A DNA stretch of 64,000 nucleotides from Puffinus mauretanicus (GCA_023333565.1 JAJKFH010000946.1:1-64000); one strand, 5' to 3'; positions 1-13,450 are shown, counted from the stretch's first letter. The notes: generated by a model not told the origin, from the sequence alone. Translations and numbers: made by a program.

Positions 1-2870
1 CGGGATTCGAGCCGTTCCAGGTCATGGAAGCAGCCCTGGGATTCGCAGCCATTTCCCCGCCGAGGCGCGCGGGTGGTGTGAGCGAGGCAGGACAGGGACG
101 CGCTCGGTGCCGCGGAGGAGCTGCACCCGCAGCCCAAGGGATGCGCTACAGCATTCCAAGCGGGGGGCAGCCTCCACTCCCTCGCCAGGCTCCCATTCCC
201 TTCCCAGCCCCACAATTTTCATCGCTGGAGCGGGTCAGGAAAATGCTGGGTGTTTCAATTCTCGTTAGCCCCCGTAACCACAGCCGTCCGTGATGGTCCC
301 CTTCCCGGCGGTGGCCGCGTCGCTGAGGCGGGCTGTGTCTCGGGGACCACGGGGCGAGGATGCTGCTGGCTGGGGCAGCGCCGTGTCTCTCCGGTCCCCG
401 GCGGGTGGCTGGCCAGGGCTCGCCCAGCGGGTGCCAAACCGAGCCCGGCCCCCTCGGAAATCTCCACCTTGGGCAGCGGCATGGCTCAGCCCGGCGCAGA
501 ATACGTGCAAATCCTCTGCCAGCAAAGTGAGGGGTTTGTTCCCCCCCGGGTAGTTAGCGGCTGCCTTCGGGTACTCCAGTCAATCAAAAAGCGCTTGCTG
601 CCGGAGACCAAACGTGCCAGGTTTGCCGCTTTCTGACTCACTGGTAGGTAAATTGGGCAATCTTCTGTTTCCCAATCTGTTTTTCCTTCTCAGGAATTCA
701 GCCTTCGCTTTGCTTTCAGGACAGCAAAAGCTAATCCAGCTGCTAGTTCACACATGCAGCGATCTCCCTGCTCAACAGATGCCGGCAAAAGCCCTCATTT
801 TTCGCAAGAAGGAAGACGGGGCTGTGCCCGGCAGCCGCGACCCGCCAACCTTGCCGGGCTGTGCCCTGCTCCCCTGTGGTCCCATCCTGCAGCCTGAGCC
901 GCGTCCCAGGGTCCTGCCGACCCCAAAGCACTCCCAGGGCCAACGCTGCAGCTGGCGGCCATGAGCCCCCGCGAGCTGGGGGCTGCTGCGGGGCCGAGCG
1001 CTGCCCCGCTCCCCCGGGGACGGGACGGGGCTGGCCCCGTGCCCTGAGATGCCCCAACGCGCAGGCGCAGGGCGACGTCCCACGGGCAGCACCCAGCGTC
1101 AGAAACTGCCAGAACCTAACTCTGTTTTTCACATGCCTCTTCTGTGTCATTTCGTATTCAGCGCTAAAATGTAGGCCTCGCCACTTCCCCGTTTATTTTC
1201 TGGCATTTTACGTTTCACCCTGTTTTCAGTAACTCGCAGCGCTCCCTGCCCCCGGCGCCTGGCAGCGCGGCTCCTGCAGGGCAGCGCCCGCAGCCCGCTC
1301 GGCCGGGCAGGTCGGCCGGATGGCAGCGGAAGGGACACGCTTCCAATCCTTTCCTTTTTTTTTTTCCCTCTCCTTTTTTTCCCCCCCAATCCCAGGCAGC
1401 GGTTTGTAATGCTGCAGTTTGAAGGTACCCACTTGTGACGGATGGGCAACATTTTCTTGTACTTTGTTTGTAAATTCTTTCCCAAAAGAGTGGATATTAA
1501 TAATTGTATGAACCAAACTTTTGCTTTCCAAGTGGCATCAGGTCAGGCTACTACAGGGCAGAAATCAGTGAAGATTTTGGCACCCTATTTCGAGCATGCT
1601 GTGACAGTCCTCTCAGGCAAACAGAAATTTTGTATTAATTTTTTAATCCCTCAAGTCCTACCCTTCTGAGCTGAAGGCTCATTCTGGGAAGAAATCTGTT
1701 AAATCCGGCATGTGACTTTCTCGCAGCACCGCTTGCGATGTAGTTTTGAATGGGAACAGGAAGAAACGTGTCAACAACTTCGTGTCTCTTCTTGTCTGGA
1801 AAGCAGCATCCCTTGCCAAGTCGGCAATGCCTTTCGGCGAGGCGCGCCGCCTGCCAAGCGCATCTCTGCGCCGCGGGCACGGGCACCCCTGGGATGCTGC
1901 TCGGAGCCCTGAGGACCAGCGGTCCTCACCCACGGCTGCAGACCAGAGGTGCCTGATGGGGACATCGCCACCCGCCTGCTGCCGGCTGGCGGGAGCCGCA
2001 TGCTTTGCCTCCACGCGCTGCTCCTGCCGCGCTTCGAGGGGGAGGCTGAGTCATCCCCTCGTTTTCGATAGTCCGGAGGAGGCCCAGCTGTCTCCCCGCC
2101 AGGCGCGGAGCGTCTGTGCCGCACGGCTTCAGCCTCCGTGCAGGCGTGGTGGCTTCCCACTTCATCCTTAATGTCATTGTTCCTGGAGAACAGCGTGTAC
2201 CGGCAGCGTACCGCCCTGTCTCACAGGTCACTCATTGTCGCCGCATATGTTGGGACTGGCTTAATGAGGGCTAAAATATGGCTGTGTTCACACCTTCTCT
2301 CTAGAAAAAAAGGAGGAGATGAGCATAAACACCATGCTGGAGCTTGTATTTTGTCCTATGTATTTGTCGCGGTTGAAGCGTGTTGGCTTCACGCACCTCT
2401 TTTCTTCCCAGACTTGCTCCAATGATTGGCTCAAGGTGGTTTTGGTGAGGGGAGCGCGTCCTCCTACCAACCCGATCCAGCGCGGTCGGGCCGTGCCGCA
2501 CAGCCGCCGCCAGCCCCAGCTCTGCTTTGGGCAAAGCTCGCAGGCTGAAATGCAAAATGTTGAACCCATGGCCATGGGGAAGCTGCTGGCTTTTATCGTC
2601 CCTACGTAACCTGCAGCAACAGGGATTTGGAAGCAGCCCTGGCGCCGGGACGGAGCCATGCGTGGTGCTGTGCTCCCGGTCCCCCCAGCCACAGCAGGGA
2701 CAGGGGTCCCGCGGCCACCCCAGTCTTGTATCGCCCAATCCCTCCGCGGGCATTGCCACGGCGTGTTGGCACTTGTTCCTCCAGACGGGTTCTGGTCTTT
2801 GAATGTTTGTGCAGGGTAGAAAAAAAGATATAAGAAAATGAACATATACTCGTGAGCTTCACTAGCTGGT
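1..2870. other. GC-rich intergenic DNA, no gene recognised
   Basis: This stretch is mostly GC-rich with many overlapping short open frames on both strands, none longer than about 185 codons and none with a domain I recognise. Codon content in those frames is dominated by Pro, Ala, Gly, Arg and Ser, as expected from random GC-rich DNA. One long homopyrimidine tract (listed separately) lies within it. I see no tRNA, no transposon terminus and no convincing exon flanked by splice sites. Confidence 0.6.
1347..1387 (+). repeat. 41-nt homopyrimidine tract
   Basis: From 1347 to 1387 the + strand contains only C and T, with an 11-T run in the first half and a 7-T/7-C junction at the end. Such tracts can form triplex DNA or act as polypyrimidine tracts. 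The next AG lies at 1395-1396, so a splice acceptor on the + strand is formally possible, but no open frame with known homology follows. I treat it as a simple low-complexity tract. Confidence 0.75.
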
Positions 2871-3060
2871 GGGAGATTGCCACGGTATTATACAAGTCAT
2901 TAAAGAGATTATTCTGATGGGCAATGCACTATAATTAAAAAAAAATTGTTTGCAAATCATGCGGGGATTTGTTTTAATTAAGTGTTGCCTTGTCAGACAC
3001 ATGCTGGGTTACAGAGGCTGAGAGCTGAGTTTATCTCTTAATTAGCTGATTAGCTTCCCT
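2871..3060. promoter_or_regulatory. AT-rich island with TAATTA cores; possible enhancer
   Basis: An AT-rich block of about 190 bp is set between GC-rich flanks. It contains at least three homeodomain-type TAATTA/TTAATTA cores (near 2932, 2975 and 3040). Sharp AT-rich islands of this sort are often conserved non-coding elements in bird genomes. That assignment is inferred from composition and motif density only. Confidence 0.22.
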
Positions 3061-5184
3061 GGCCGGAGGAGGCGGGCAGGCGCGGGCCGCAGGACGCGTG
3101 CGGGGGTGACTTACATGGGCCATAGTTTGGATTTTTGTGGGAGGAGGAGTACAACAGCACAGGAGCTTGAGTTACTGCGACTGCAGGCAGATGGGGAAGT
3201 TAACATCAAAAAAACCCTCACCAACCAGAGCAACCAACCCGAGAGCGCCCAGCCCTCAGCCCCGGGCAGCAGCTCTGCCCCGGCTGTGTGCCCGGGGGGC
3301 CGGGGACCCCCGCGGCAGGGACGCTCCCGCCGCCCCTCTGCGGGCGAGGGGGCAGCACCCAGAGCGGCGCGCACCGATCGCTGGTGCTAGGCAGGGCTGC
3401 ACGACGGGTACAAGCGTTCCTTAGAGCTGCGTTCCTGCAGCGTGTTTGACGTTAAACTGATGCAGACGTTACTGCGATAACATAAAAACATGCGACGCGT
3501 TTGTTGGAGGAGGAGAAGGGACCACCCCAGCCGCAGTGCTGGAGAGGTCGCTGCTCTCGTCGCTGCTTAGTGGACGTTTCAACTCAAGCATGGGGCCGGC
3601 CCCTCCGCTGGGGCAGCAGCGTTCCCGCTCCAGCTCTGACTTACCCACTGGTTTTTCCCCACCCAGGCTGAACCCCAGGTTTGCCATCGCTTGCCAGGGG
3701 TTGCAACTAGCAGGGGAGTAAACACAACGAGGGAGGAAAACCCCTTGTCACTCACTCTGCAAAACTGCAGAGATCTTTTTTTAAAAAGGAAATAAACCAT
3801 GACAATTTTCAAAAGTCTTTTAAAGACAGGGTTACACCAGGAGAACTTTGGAGATCGGAATTACAGTGTACAGTTAACCTTTGGTGAGGAGAGCTTCCAT
3901 TTCCTGTTAGTTTTGTTCATGGGTGTATGTTAGTTTTATGAAGTTGTATGGTGTAATTTATCTAGTCTTTCCTATTTATGGGCGCATTTCAGAGTACGAT
4001 GTTAACAGCTTGAAACACTGCCATGCTTTAGCATTTTTTTGGTTTAACACTATTCAATGTGAAAAAATTAATATTTTGACTCAAAATACTGAATAGCAAC
4101 TATGAATGTTAAAAATTCGCAGCTCATTTCAAAATATGTCAAAATCTCCCAGGGAACAGAAATACCGATTTATTTATTTTTTGGACCAGCTCTGATCTTG
4201 CCGATGAACTGCGATGGGTCTGTGCAGCAGGACTGCCGGTGGCCGGCGAAGGGCGTCGGGGTTCTCCCGCTCCGACGTCCCGTGTACGTGTCCAAGCCCT
4301 TTACAGAGGGAGGAAAAAGCCCGCGGTTTTCTGTGTGGGGAAGCACTTTCAGGTGCGGCTCACCTTCAGTATTTCCCGTTTTCAACAGATATGTGATGGT
4401 CTTCAGAGGCACCGGAGACCAGCCAGCACCACCAAAATCACAGCATTTGGTGACTCTGAAAATTGGTGACTTATTTCAACAGCCCGCTGGTTTTCCGTGG
4501 CTGAAAACTATCCCCAGAACTGTGGGAAGTGGCAAACTTTAAACGCTTCAAATGCGTGACCTTCCAGGGGTGTTAGCCCCGCGAGCGGGGGGTGCTGCTT
4601 GGAGAGCGTGCTCTGCCCCCGCGCTCGGGCTGCTCCGCTTCTCTGTCGACGCCTATTTAAATGCCGAGCGCAGGTCTGGTTTCCTCCTTCAGTGCACCAG
4701 CGGAATCTGCGCAGTATTCCAGTAATTAAAAAGAAGTCATTAATTATTAAGCAGGCATGTATCTGGGGTCAGTGAGATAACTTAGCCTAAGAGATATAAC
4801 ACTGTTTGCAAAGCTATTTGTGCAGAACATCTGTTTCTGCAGTGCAGCGTATTGTGGAGGGAAGAAAATTTACAAATAAAAAAGTTAGAAAATGTCAACA
4901 AAGGCTCTGGTATGAATAGCCAAAAGTTCAAAGGACATAGGAGCCTTTACAGACTGCTTTTCTCAGCCTTTGAAAACCAACGGGGATTTTTCAACAGTAA
5001 AAATTGCTTGACCTGCCTGTGAAGCTCCAGGGTGATCCCAGCCCCTGGGGTCCCGCTGCCGGCAGGGCTGGGCGTGCTCGGGGCAGGACCCCGAGGGCCC
5101 CCGGGCTCTGCCCTCCCGTGGGGCACCACATCCCCCTGCCCCACAGCGAGGGGCCAGCAGCTGCGTGGGAGTGGGGTGGCTGGT

Positions 5185-5213
5185 CCCATCCCATCCCTCC
5201 CATCCCATCCCTC
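5185..5213 (+). repeat. Short CCCATCC-type tandem repeat
   Basis: Two near-identical copies of a 15-bp CATCCCATCCCTCCC-like unit lie head to tail. This is a low-copy simple repeat in GC-rich intergenic DNA with no coding significance. Confidence 0.7.
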
Positions 5214-5924
5214 CTGAGGGGCAGGGAGAGAGCAGGAGCAGAGCCTGGCCAGCCGCCCCGCATGCTCTCGCTCCGGCTGGCTGCGAGGCATCCCGGCATC
5301 CCGGGCGAGGAGAGCAGCAGCTGCTCCCTGCGTCTTCTGCTGTTGTTATCGTCCACTGGCACTTAAACCCTAATAGCTTGTGCAAAATTAGTCTTACTGG
5401 TAAAGCATGTGTACTTTAGCTCTCCGCCCCTAATGCATCAATTAAGCCCCGTGTTATCTGGGAAAGGCGTGGGGAGGCCAGCGGGAGGAGAGGGCAGCGC
5501 CTGCGGAAGCTGGGCTGCAGGCAGGAAAAGGGAAAGCTGCCTGCCAGTGCCCGGGGCCGTCCGGGCATCTCCCTCCTGGTCGGGCGGAGGTGCCGTGTCC
5601 TCCCGCGGCTCTGCTGGGGCAAGCGCAGGGGACGGCAGCCGTGCTCCGGGGTCGGCACGGGCCCCGCTCAGCCCACTGCTGGCACGGGGCGCGGGGGCCC
5701 TGGCCCACTGCATGACAGCACTTCCAGAGGAACCACAAAAGGGGCTGCGGCACGAAGGGAATTAGCATAGAAATGTGCTCCCGGACTGTGGGAACCGCAA
5801 ATTATACAACGCAAGTGATGTTTCTCACATCACTGCGAGGACGGGCATTTGCAGGTGTGGTTGCCAGTTGTGTGGAGAATGCAAGCCTTTTTTTTATTGT
5901 TTAAATAATAAAAACTATGTGCTT

Positions 5925-5954
5925 AAAAAAACAAAACCAAACAAACCACAACCC
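5925..5954 (+). repeat. A/C-only low-complexity tract (30 nt)
   Basis: Thirty consecutive bases contain only A and C, beginning with seven A and continuing in an AAACC-like pattern. It resembles the longer tract at 38114-38177. It could be a degraded poly(A) tail of a retroposed sequence, but no element body can be recognised upstream. Confidence 0.65.
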
Positions 5955-8900
5955 TAAAGGGAGGCCATTAAAATCCTTCAGCTGGGATAATAGGGAGATC
6001 AAAGAGCAGAAAGAGACACAGGCTCTGGTTTTGCTTTCCCTCCTTGCTTGGCTCGCCCCTCTGACTTCAGACTGCTGGGAGGGAGCTGGTTCTGCAGCAA
6101 GAACTGGTTGTTTCTCCACTGGCTGTAATTACAGGTCAGGTTGAGCTCATATGCATAACGCAATGCAGTTTCCAGCATTAATTGTGCATCGTCAGAACTG
6201 GCATGTTTAGCAAACAAGTGGTCAGGGTCCCGGAGGTGCTGGGGAGAGTGACGTGAGGGGGGATGCAGAGGGGCTCCTCGGGCGGCCTGAGCAGCGAGCC
6301 GAGTCTGTTTGGCTGGCTCACAGTTTGAACACTGTATTTGTAGCTGAAAATTATCTCGTTAACCAGGTTTAAAACCCCCTGAGATGCTGTTGCTCCAGCC
6401 AGGTTGAGAGCAGACCTCTGGCACGGGACTCTGCCGTTCGCCGGGGCAGCGGGTGGCCCGGGAGGAGGCTGGCGCTGGGCTCACGAGGGCTGAAAGCAGG
6501 GGCCTTCGGTGGCTGTGTTTTGAGCGAGGGGGGTGGTTGGGGTCTAATTACAACCGGGCTCGCGGAAAGCTCGTTCGCAGCAGGCCGAGCGCCGCAGTGC
6601 TCGCGTGCCCGGCCGAGGCTGTGCTCTGCTTTAGCGAGAGGTAACTCCGCCACCCGGGGCTCCTGCTCGCGGGGGCGCGTTGAGTAGCTGCACGCTTGAG
6701 TGTGCGCTGCTTGCTGGTGCGATGCACTGCTGGGGATTTACTTTGATCCCGTGCTGAAGGCCTCCACTAATTTCGGGGTATTTCCCAAGGGGTTTTTGTT
6801 TCTGCCAGCTTGAACAGAAAACAGAGATGCTGTAGAGACGGGGCTCCCTGGAGGGGACCCCGCCTGCCCTCCTTTGGTGCTCTCCCATTTCAAAAAGGAG
6901 AAGATAACTGTAGAGCAGTTGTGGTCAGGCCGCAGCAGCAGCAGAAGACACCAGATAGAGTCAAATCTGCTTCCTGCCTGCTGCGACGCACGGCAGCCCG
7001 GCCGGCTCCGGATGCTCCTGCGGCTGGAGGGGCGGAGGGGGTTTCTCTCGGTCTCAAAACAACCCAGCAGCCGGCTGGGCGCTGCAGCCCTCGTCCTGCC
7101 ACCGGCTCCTCCCGGCCCTGCCGGCACGAGCAGCAAGGGCGCTGGCTCCCAAGCATGGTCTCCGGGGAGAAAACCAAAGAATTTGGCTACGCTCACTCTA
7201 AGGACAGCAAAGGATGATTTGAACGAGCTGATAATGCCGTTTCCTTGTTTTCAAACTGGACTTCTGAGGTTTTTTGTCCTCCTCTGCTTCTTTTTGACTC
7301 CTCCTTATTGCTCCCGTTTGAGGAGTGCTGAGCATCGCCCTCTACTCGTGCCCCATGGCCGTAGAGCCCCCTCCCCCCCGCACCATGGCCAGTGGGTGCA
7401 AAAACCCACCACTGAATCCCAGTCTGTGTTTGCAGCTCTTACCTCTTGGGTCATCAATAATAACTATTGAACATTAAAGTTCTATTATCCCTCTACAACA
7501 GACTTTGCTCTTTTACAGCCCTTTGCATTTCTAGATTTCCAAGTCTTTTAGCAGGGTAGTTAATTCTGGTTATTCTCATTTACTAGCGGGAAGCTGAAGC
7601 TGCGGCAAGTGAAGGGACTTGTTCGCTGTCGGAGCGGGTCACAGCTAGAGGAAAATGCAGGGCTCCCCTTGGGCAGCCCCCTGCCCTCCCACTAGCAACC
7701 CTGCCTCCGCTTTGCTATTAGAAAAGCCCTGCATGGCCAACCACATTGGAATTAATTCTTCTTTTAAATGAATCATGCTAAAAAATTCATGACTCGGGAG
7801 CAGAAGGATTATTTTTTGGAAGAAGCCTTGCCTGCAGGAGGCACGGATCGTGGCGAAGGAAACCTTGATCCTCCCAGCTTCCTGCAGCAGGCAGAACCAT
7901 GAATAATGAGAACCCGCCTCCTCCTGAAAAGCCCCCTGGGCTCCTGCCCCGCGCGGGGCTGGAGTGCCCCCGCCACGGCGGGACGGGCTCTGCCGGGGCT
8001 GCAGCCCCGTGCTCGGCGGGGAGCGTGGCCTTGCTTCTGCATCAATGTGATCCCGATGGGAAGGGTCATCTTTTTTTATTGCCCATCAGAGCAAAAGTGG
8101 GCCCGAAAGGAAGATTCATTCACCCGCCGGCCCCAGCTGCCCCCTCCACCCGCACCCCTCGCTCCCTGCCCATCCCTGCGCCCGGCTGCTTTCCCTCGAT
8201 GAAACTGCTCCTGGTGACCCACTGCTTCATCGGCTGTTCTGCACCAGGGCCACCCCTCGGGGCAGCCGGCGAGCCTCCGCCACCCGGGCCAGGGGATGCT
8301 GGTGGTACCCGCACACCTCGCGTCACGTCTGCAGGCTCTGCGTCGCCCTAAAGCCACAGCCCGCTCCTCACCTGCACAAAGTGGGCTTCTCTTATGCCCT
8401 TCCTCCCACCTGGGACTGCACGCACACACGCGTTCACAGAAAGGCCCTTGAGTTTTATTTCAACCAGAAAACACCAATTTGAAATGCAATGTGAATACGG
8501 AAGGCTGAATAAACCCAAACCCGGTTTTGCGTCCCGTGCGGTGGATGCTTCCCCGCCGCAGGGTCTGCAGTCCCTGCCCGACTTGGCGGGCAGCGTGGGT
8601 GAGCCACCCCAGCCGGGTGCTCTTGTGGCACCCCAGCCCTGCGCCGGTCCTGGTGTGCCCCGCAGCACCCCCGGCCGGGCAGCGAGCCCCGGCAGGGCTG
8701 CGCGGCGGTCCCGTACGTCAGCACTATATGTACCAGCAGGAGTGCCTAATTGTTCCGCGTTAATGGCTTTTTAACTTAATCATTCTCCAGACGGGGGGAG
8801 TGACGGGAAGCACCACTTGACAACACTTCTGAGACACTTCAGCATTGAAGCGTGGAGCGGCTCCGCGCCGGCGGGCGTTGGACGGGTGGGCGTTTTGCTG

Positions 8901-10499
8901 TGAATCTATAGGTGACGCACAGCTGCAATGCACAGAAGGCTGCCCGGTTCCTTCCTTTATGAAATGCTCAGCATTTTCTCTGCACCTTGGCATCCAGAAC
9001 AACTACTTGCTACCTAACGCACCTTGCTACAGTGAGCAGTGACGCACCGGGGAGTTAGCAGAGGAATTCCAACAACCATCTCAGTGACCGTGTGGCTGCA
9101 CTTCTGTGCTGCTTTGCACAAATTGGGGCAGCTAAGAGGCAGACTGGCTAAGTGTTGGCTGGCTTTTCTGGGGTTGTAGCCCTTCTACAACATGTTGCCG
9201 AGGGAAAATGTGACCTGTTTGATTTAAATACAACTTTTTCCTGATTTGCCCTAGTAAAGAACACAGGCTCCTAATCGAATTTTCCTTTGATTCGAGTCTT
9301 AAAATGTTTTCTCCAATTAAGTATGTTATCTTTAAGGAAAAAAAAAACCAAAACCACCTCCAGAAATCCTCTTGCCTAAGGGGTGAAGAGAAGCATGTAG
9401 TGGTTTGTTTTCATAGGAAAATCAGTCTTTGTTCAGAGAATGAATCAAACATGCAGGGACTTTGACTTGGATGAGTTAACCAGGCATTTAGCCATACAGT
9501 TTTATAACATGTGCGTGATTTCTAATGAACTGCATGACAAGAAGTGGCCAAAACGGCGATTGGCAACAGCAGGACTGTGTTTGCTAAGGAAGGTCTGCCT
9601 CAGTATTTGGCACGCTCCTGCCCACAACCAGAAACTCGCTCGCTTACTGCAAGAGCTTACATATGACTTTAAAATATGTACATTTGTGCAGTAAATAACA
9701 TCATCTGCTTGGAAAAAAGTCTGCATTTACCTCAGGAGATATTCCCATCAGTATTTAATGGGAAGTTGTTGTATGGATACGTGTGAATTGGGTGACACTG
9801 CACCCAACTCTGAGACTCATATGAAAGGCTTTTTGCTTGGTGGGCTGATTTCTGAAGCCCCTGTTCGGATGGTGTCTACGTGCTGTTACTTATCGCCGCA
9901 GCAGGTCCTACCTGCTGTGTTTGTGGTCCAGCTGGGAGGGGGGTCTGGTGCGGCTGGCGCCCGCGGGGAGAGCGCCTGGGCTGGGGACGGAGCACCGCGG
10001 CCACCATGTACGGTGCTGGTGGCCCGGCAGCAGCTGAGCTGCTGGAGGGTTCTCGGCGCCGGGAGGAGGTGGGAGCCCCTCGGGCTCTGGGGCGTCTCAG
10101 GGTGCGTCTCTCGGTCTGGGCTCAAGCTGCTGCAGAGTTAGTCGCCCTGCTTCTTGGCTGTTTTTCTTTGCTTTGAAAAGCATCTTCCAGGCAAGGCTAT
10201 TGCTACGTTCGCAGTCCCCTCTATGCTCATCCAGACCCTGGAGACCCCTCTTCTCCCCCACCCAGCACGGTTGCTCTCGGGCCCCCAGCGATGCTGCTCC
10301 TCTTCCTCCCTGCCCTGCCTGCCCTGCGGAGGGTGCTGGGGAGAGCCCACGGGTCGCACTCTGAGCTGGGTGGGTGCCTCCAGGGGCACCAGAAAAATTA
10401 GCTTTTTCTTGGCAGTAATGCTGGGGCGAGGGAGGGAGGTTTTCCTCCGAAAAATTTCCCAACCGAAAAATGCCTTTTCTGCCCTCCTGTTGAAAACCG

Positions 10500-10930
10500 T
10501 CCTACTGTGAATGTAACACTTTTTCCGCAGCTCTAGGAAATACAATAATAGGTTGCCCATTCAAACCAGCTGCTCGTTTATTTTTTCAACTGCCTCTGAA
10601 AAATACTTGTAATTAGGAAAAATCTATAACAAGAAGTACAAACAAATCAAAGTCTGTCATTAGCCAGAAAGAGTCGGCTCTCTGCCTTAGCTATGGTTTT
10701 ATTAAATTAGAATAATGAAGCAGAAGCTACACAAAGAAAAACAAGCGCTTTGGAAAGGTCTGAAAATATACAGCCACCAGTTTAGAAAACACATTTTCAA
10801 ATTTAAACGTGAAGCTGTAAACATGTTAGCTTGAGCTGTTCTAATACCTCCTTCTGTAAGGCTGCATGAATCTTAAAGAAATACCCTATAAAAGGGAAAT
10901 AGGAGGAAGTCTTCTGTAATGCTTTAAATT
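10500..10930. promoter_or_regulatory. AT-rich block, possible conserved non-coding element
   Basis: This roughly 430-bp block is markedly AT-rich between GC-rich flanks and nearly free of CpG. It has short homeodomain-like cores (TAATTAGG near 10610, ATTAAATTAG near 10700) and no open frame of interest. Composition alone suggests a candidate regulatory element. Confidence 0.2.
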
Positions 10931-12748
10931 TAAACTGCGGAACTGGCAGAACCGGTCCCAGAGCAGATCCCCACGGGACTCGGGGGTGGCTCGGGGGTGT
11001 CCCCGTCAGCAGTGGTGCCAGCAGAGCTTTGGCAGCGGCCGGCGGGTTTGAAGGGCAGCGGAGAGGCTGTGCCGCGTGGGACTCAAAGGTGGTGGTGGCA
11101 TTACGGATTTGCCTCGTCTCCTCTGGGAGATTTAACCCCCCCTGCAGAAATGCTCTCCTCATGCACGAGGGGCATTGCGGAGCGGTGGGCACCGGAGCAG
11201 CTGGGATGCGGGGCGAGGAGAGGAAGGACATCCTGGGGCGAGGGGACGGTCTCCAGGGCATCTGCACCGTGTCACACCTACGGTCAGAGCTTTGGGATGG
11301 AAACACCCTTCCATAGGTTTGATTTCTGCGGGAAAGGTGTTTTCCTGGCTCTGGTGCAGACCAGGCTCAGGAGCTGTAGCCTGCAGATATTCCCGTTCAT
11401 TGCCTGGCTCCGTACCTGCTTCGTACAACGCCTGGGCGCAAGCGGAAGTGTTGAAGACCTCTGTGGCCCCAGGGACAAAACATGGGCAGGCTGCTCGAGG
11501 ACGCCGCTGCCAAAGGACCTGCTTTCTTGCAAGCACTAGAATAAGCCAGTTTCGATGCATTTCACTGTTTCAAAGTTCATTTTTTCCCATCCGTTTCTTT
11601 TAGTAACAGACATATGGTCGTTTGTTGCTTTCAAAAACAAAACAAAAATGACCTTGCCATTTTGAGCAGAAAAATACTTTCAAAAATCTTCACCTGTGTG
11701 TTTTCTAATGTATAGCTGTGAGCTGGAAAAATAAGTCTTGCCCTTAATGCTCTTTAAATGGAGGTGCTGTGGGGCCGGGGCAGCCTGTGGCAGGGCGGGC
11801 AGGACTCGCTGGTCCCGCTGCGGGGTCGGGGCGAAGCTGATGGCCCTGTGCAGGGCCAGGGCCAGGACCCCACAAGTGGCACTTCCCATCCTTAGATCCA
11901 GATGACAGCCAAAGCCAGACCTGGGGCTCGTCAGCTTTTAAAAGCGTTGGCACTGGGGGTGGTGATCTCGTTCCTGTGCACAGAGACGGGGCAGCCGTCC
12001 CCGAGTCCATGGGCTCAGCGGCGTGCGGGAAACCGTGGCACAGCCGCCGCAGTAGTTTTTAATCGTAATCATTTCTGGTTTATTTAAGCCATGATTTCTG
12101 AAGCCTCAGTCCGTGGAACACAAACACACATTATTTGGTCGGAGTGGGCTTGCAATGCAGTAACAACGTCACCTGGCGTGTGCGTGCGGATGCTTCCCTG
12201 GGGTGCAATCCTGCTCCCTCGCACCGAGAGCAGGGACCACTTGAGAGTCAGTAACGTGGCTGGCAGCTTCCTTCAGCTGGTCACTTCAATGAGCAGGGCC
12301 ACTCATGGCAGTGGTGACGTAGAACAATTAAAATAACTTGTTTTGGAGTTGGAGCCCACACTGAGCATACACCCCGTACTCTGCGCCCCACCATCTAAAT
12401 TTGTCATCTAAACAATTGCTGGTTGTTTGTGGACTACAGGTGACACCAGTCATGTACTCCTTGGTCTGCTTTCCTGGGAAAACCTCTCTGTGAACAGGAG
12501 CAGTTTTTGATTACAAACTTTTCAACTGTTTGTCCACAACCTTCTGTACGCGAGCCGCCAAGCGCAGAGGCGAGGGCTTTGCTGCCCACGGCAGCTGGGC
12601 GAGCCCCTCCGAGCTCTGCCGTGCTCCCCGCAAAAGCTGCTCGGCCCTTTCCCCCCACCGGCACCCGCCGCCGCTCCTGGCTCCGGTAATTGGGAAAGGT
12701 GCCCTGGCCCGAGGCGTGCCCGGAGGCACGGGAGCGTCTGGAGCACAG

Positions 12749-12808
12749 AGCATCGCACGGAGCATCGCACGGAGCATCGCATGGAGCATCGCATGGAGCA
12801 TCGCCCAG
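12749..12808 (+). repeat. 12-bp minisatellite (AGCATCGCACGG), five copies
   Basis: Five tandem copies of a 12-bp unit run from 12749. The first two end CACGG, the next two CATGG, and the fifth is degenerate. Because 12 is divisible by 3, each frame shows a repeating tetrapeptide (for example repeated CDAP on the minus strand), which creates spurious open frames of 60-170 codons. Confidence 0.9.
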
Positions 12809-12959
12809 CCTGGCCGGCCCAGGGCAGCCCCGCAAGCCCGGGCTCCCGAGTGGAGCAAAAACTGCACCTAGCCGGGACCTGCCGTCAGACAGCACTGCTG
12901 GGGACAGCTCTCTGAGGGAATGTTTGTTTATTGCTTCAGCACCAGCCACAAAAGAACCC

Positions 12960-13450
12960 TAAACCCGGATAATTGAATATTCATCTTTTGTGAATTCTAT
13001 TAATTCTGCGTTTCCTGTTCTGAAGAGCAAAATAATTACCATAATTTCATTTCAAAACCTAAAGTAAATAACCATGAGCCTGTCATTTTTCTGTGTGTTT
13101 TCACTGAAAAGAAGTTCATCTGCCTGCCTGCTTTCATTATGAAATGATCAGTGGGGCCGCTAGAAGAACAGTGTATTTATTTGTACGTTTCTCTGCAAAA
13201 GCCTATTTACTCTAAGTGGCACAGTTAACATTGCCAGTGATTTCTTTGTCCTGATTTTAAACAGCCTTTTAAAACCCAACATTAGTTTAAACAAGATAAT
13301 ATAAATTGAATTATGTGGTTTGGTGCAGTTCAGTGTTCCCCCCTTCAAAGGCTCTGCTTTTTTTTAAACAACCCCTGAGGAGATGCACTTTAATATTAAT
13401 CAGTGCTAAAAAAATCATTTTAAAAAATCAGGTTTTACCCACTAGAGAAA
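12960..13450. promoter_or_regulatory. AT-rich block, possible conserved non-coding element
   Basis: About 490 bp of AT-rich DNA with several AATTA/TAATT cores and an ATATTCAT-like stretch near 12976 sits between GC-rich flanks. There is no significant open frame. Its sharp edges relative to neighbouring DNA are the only evidence for function. Confidence 0.2.

Larger units (their letters stand above)
3061..12748. other. Intergenic DNA with alternating GC- and AT-rich blocks
   Basis: No recognisable gene was found. GC-rich parts (3061-3420, 5030-5750, 6400-7150, 7900-8720, 9900-10380) carry many chance open frames. AT-rich parts (3720-4180, 4670-4960, 7430-7600, 9170-9440) carry none of note. 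A TAATTA cluster is present around 4720-4755. An 84-codon + frame at 9440-9694 and a 146-codon + frame at 4102-4542 show no family resemblance. A 56-codon frame at 10006-10176 starts in a perfect Kozak context and is discussed under findings. No CR1-type LINE 3' end was recognised. Confidence 0.55.

Noticed and set aside
9440..9694. 84-codon + frame of balanced composition considered as an exon
   Set aside because: No flanking splice pair of quality and no family resemblance.
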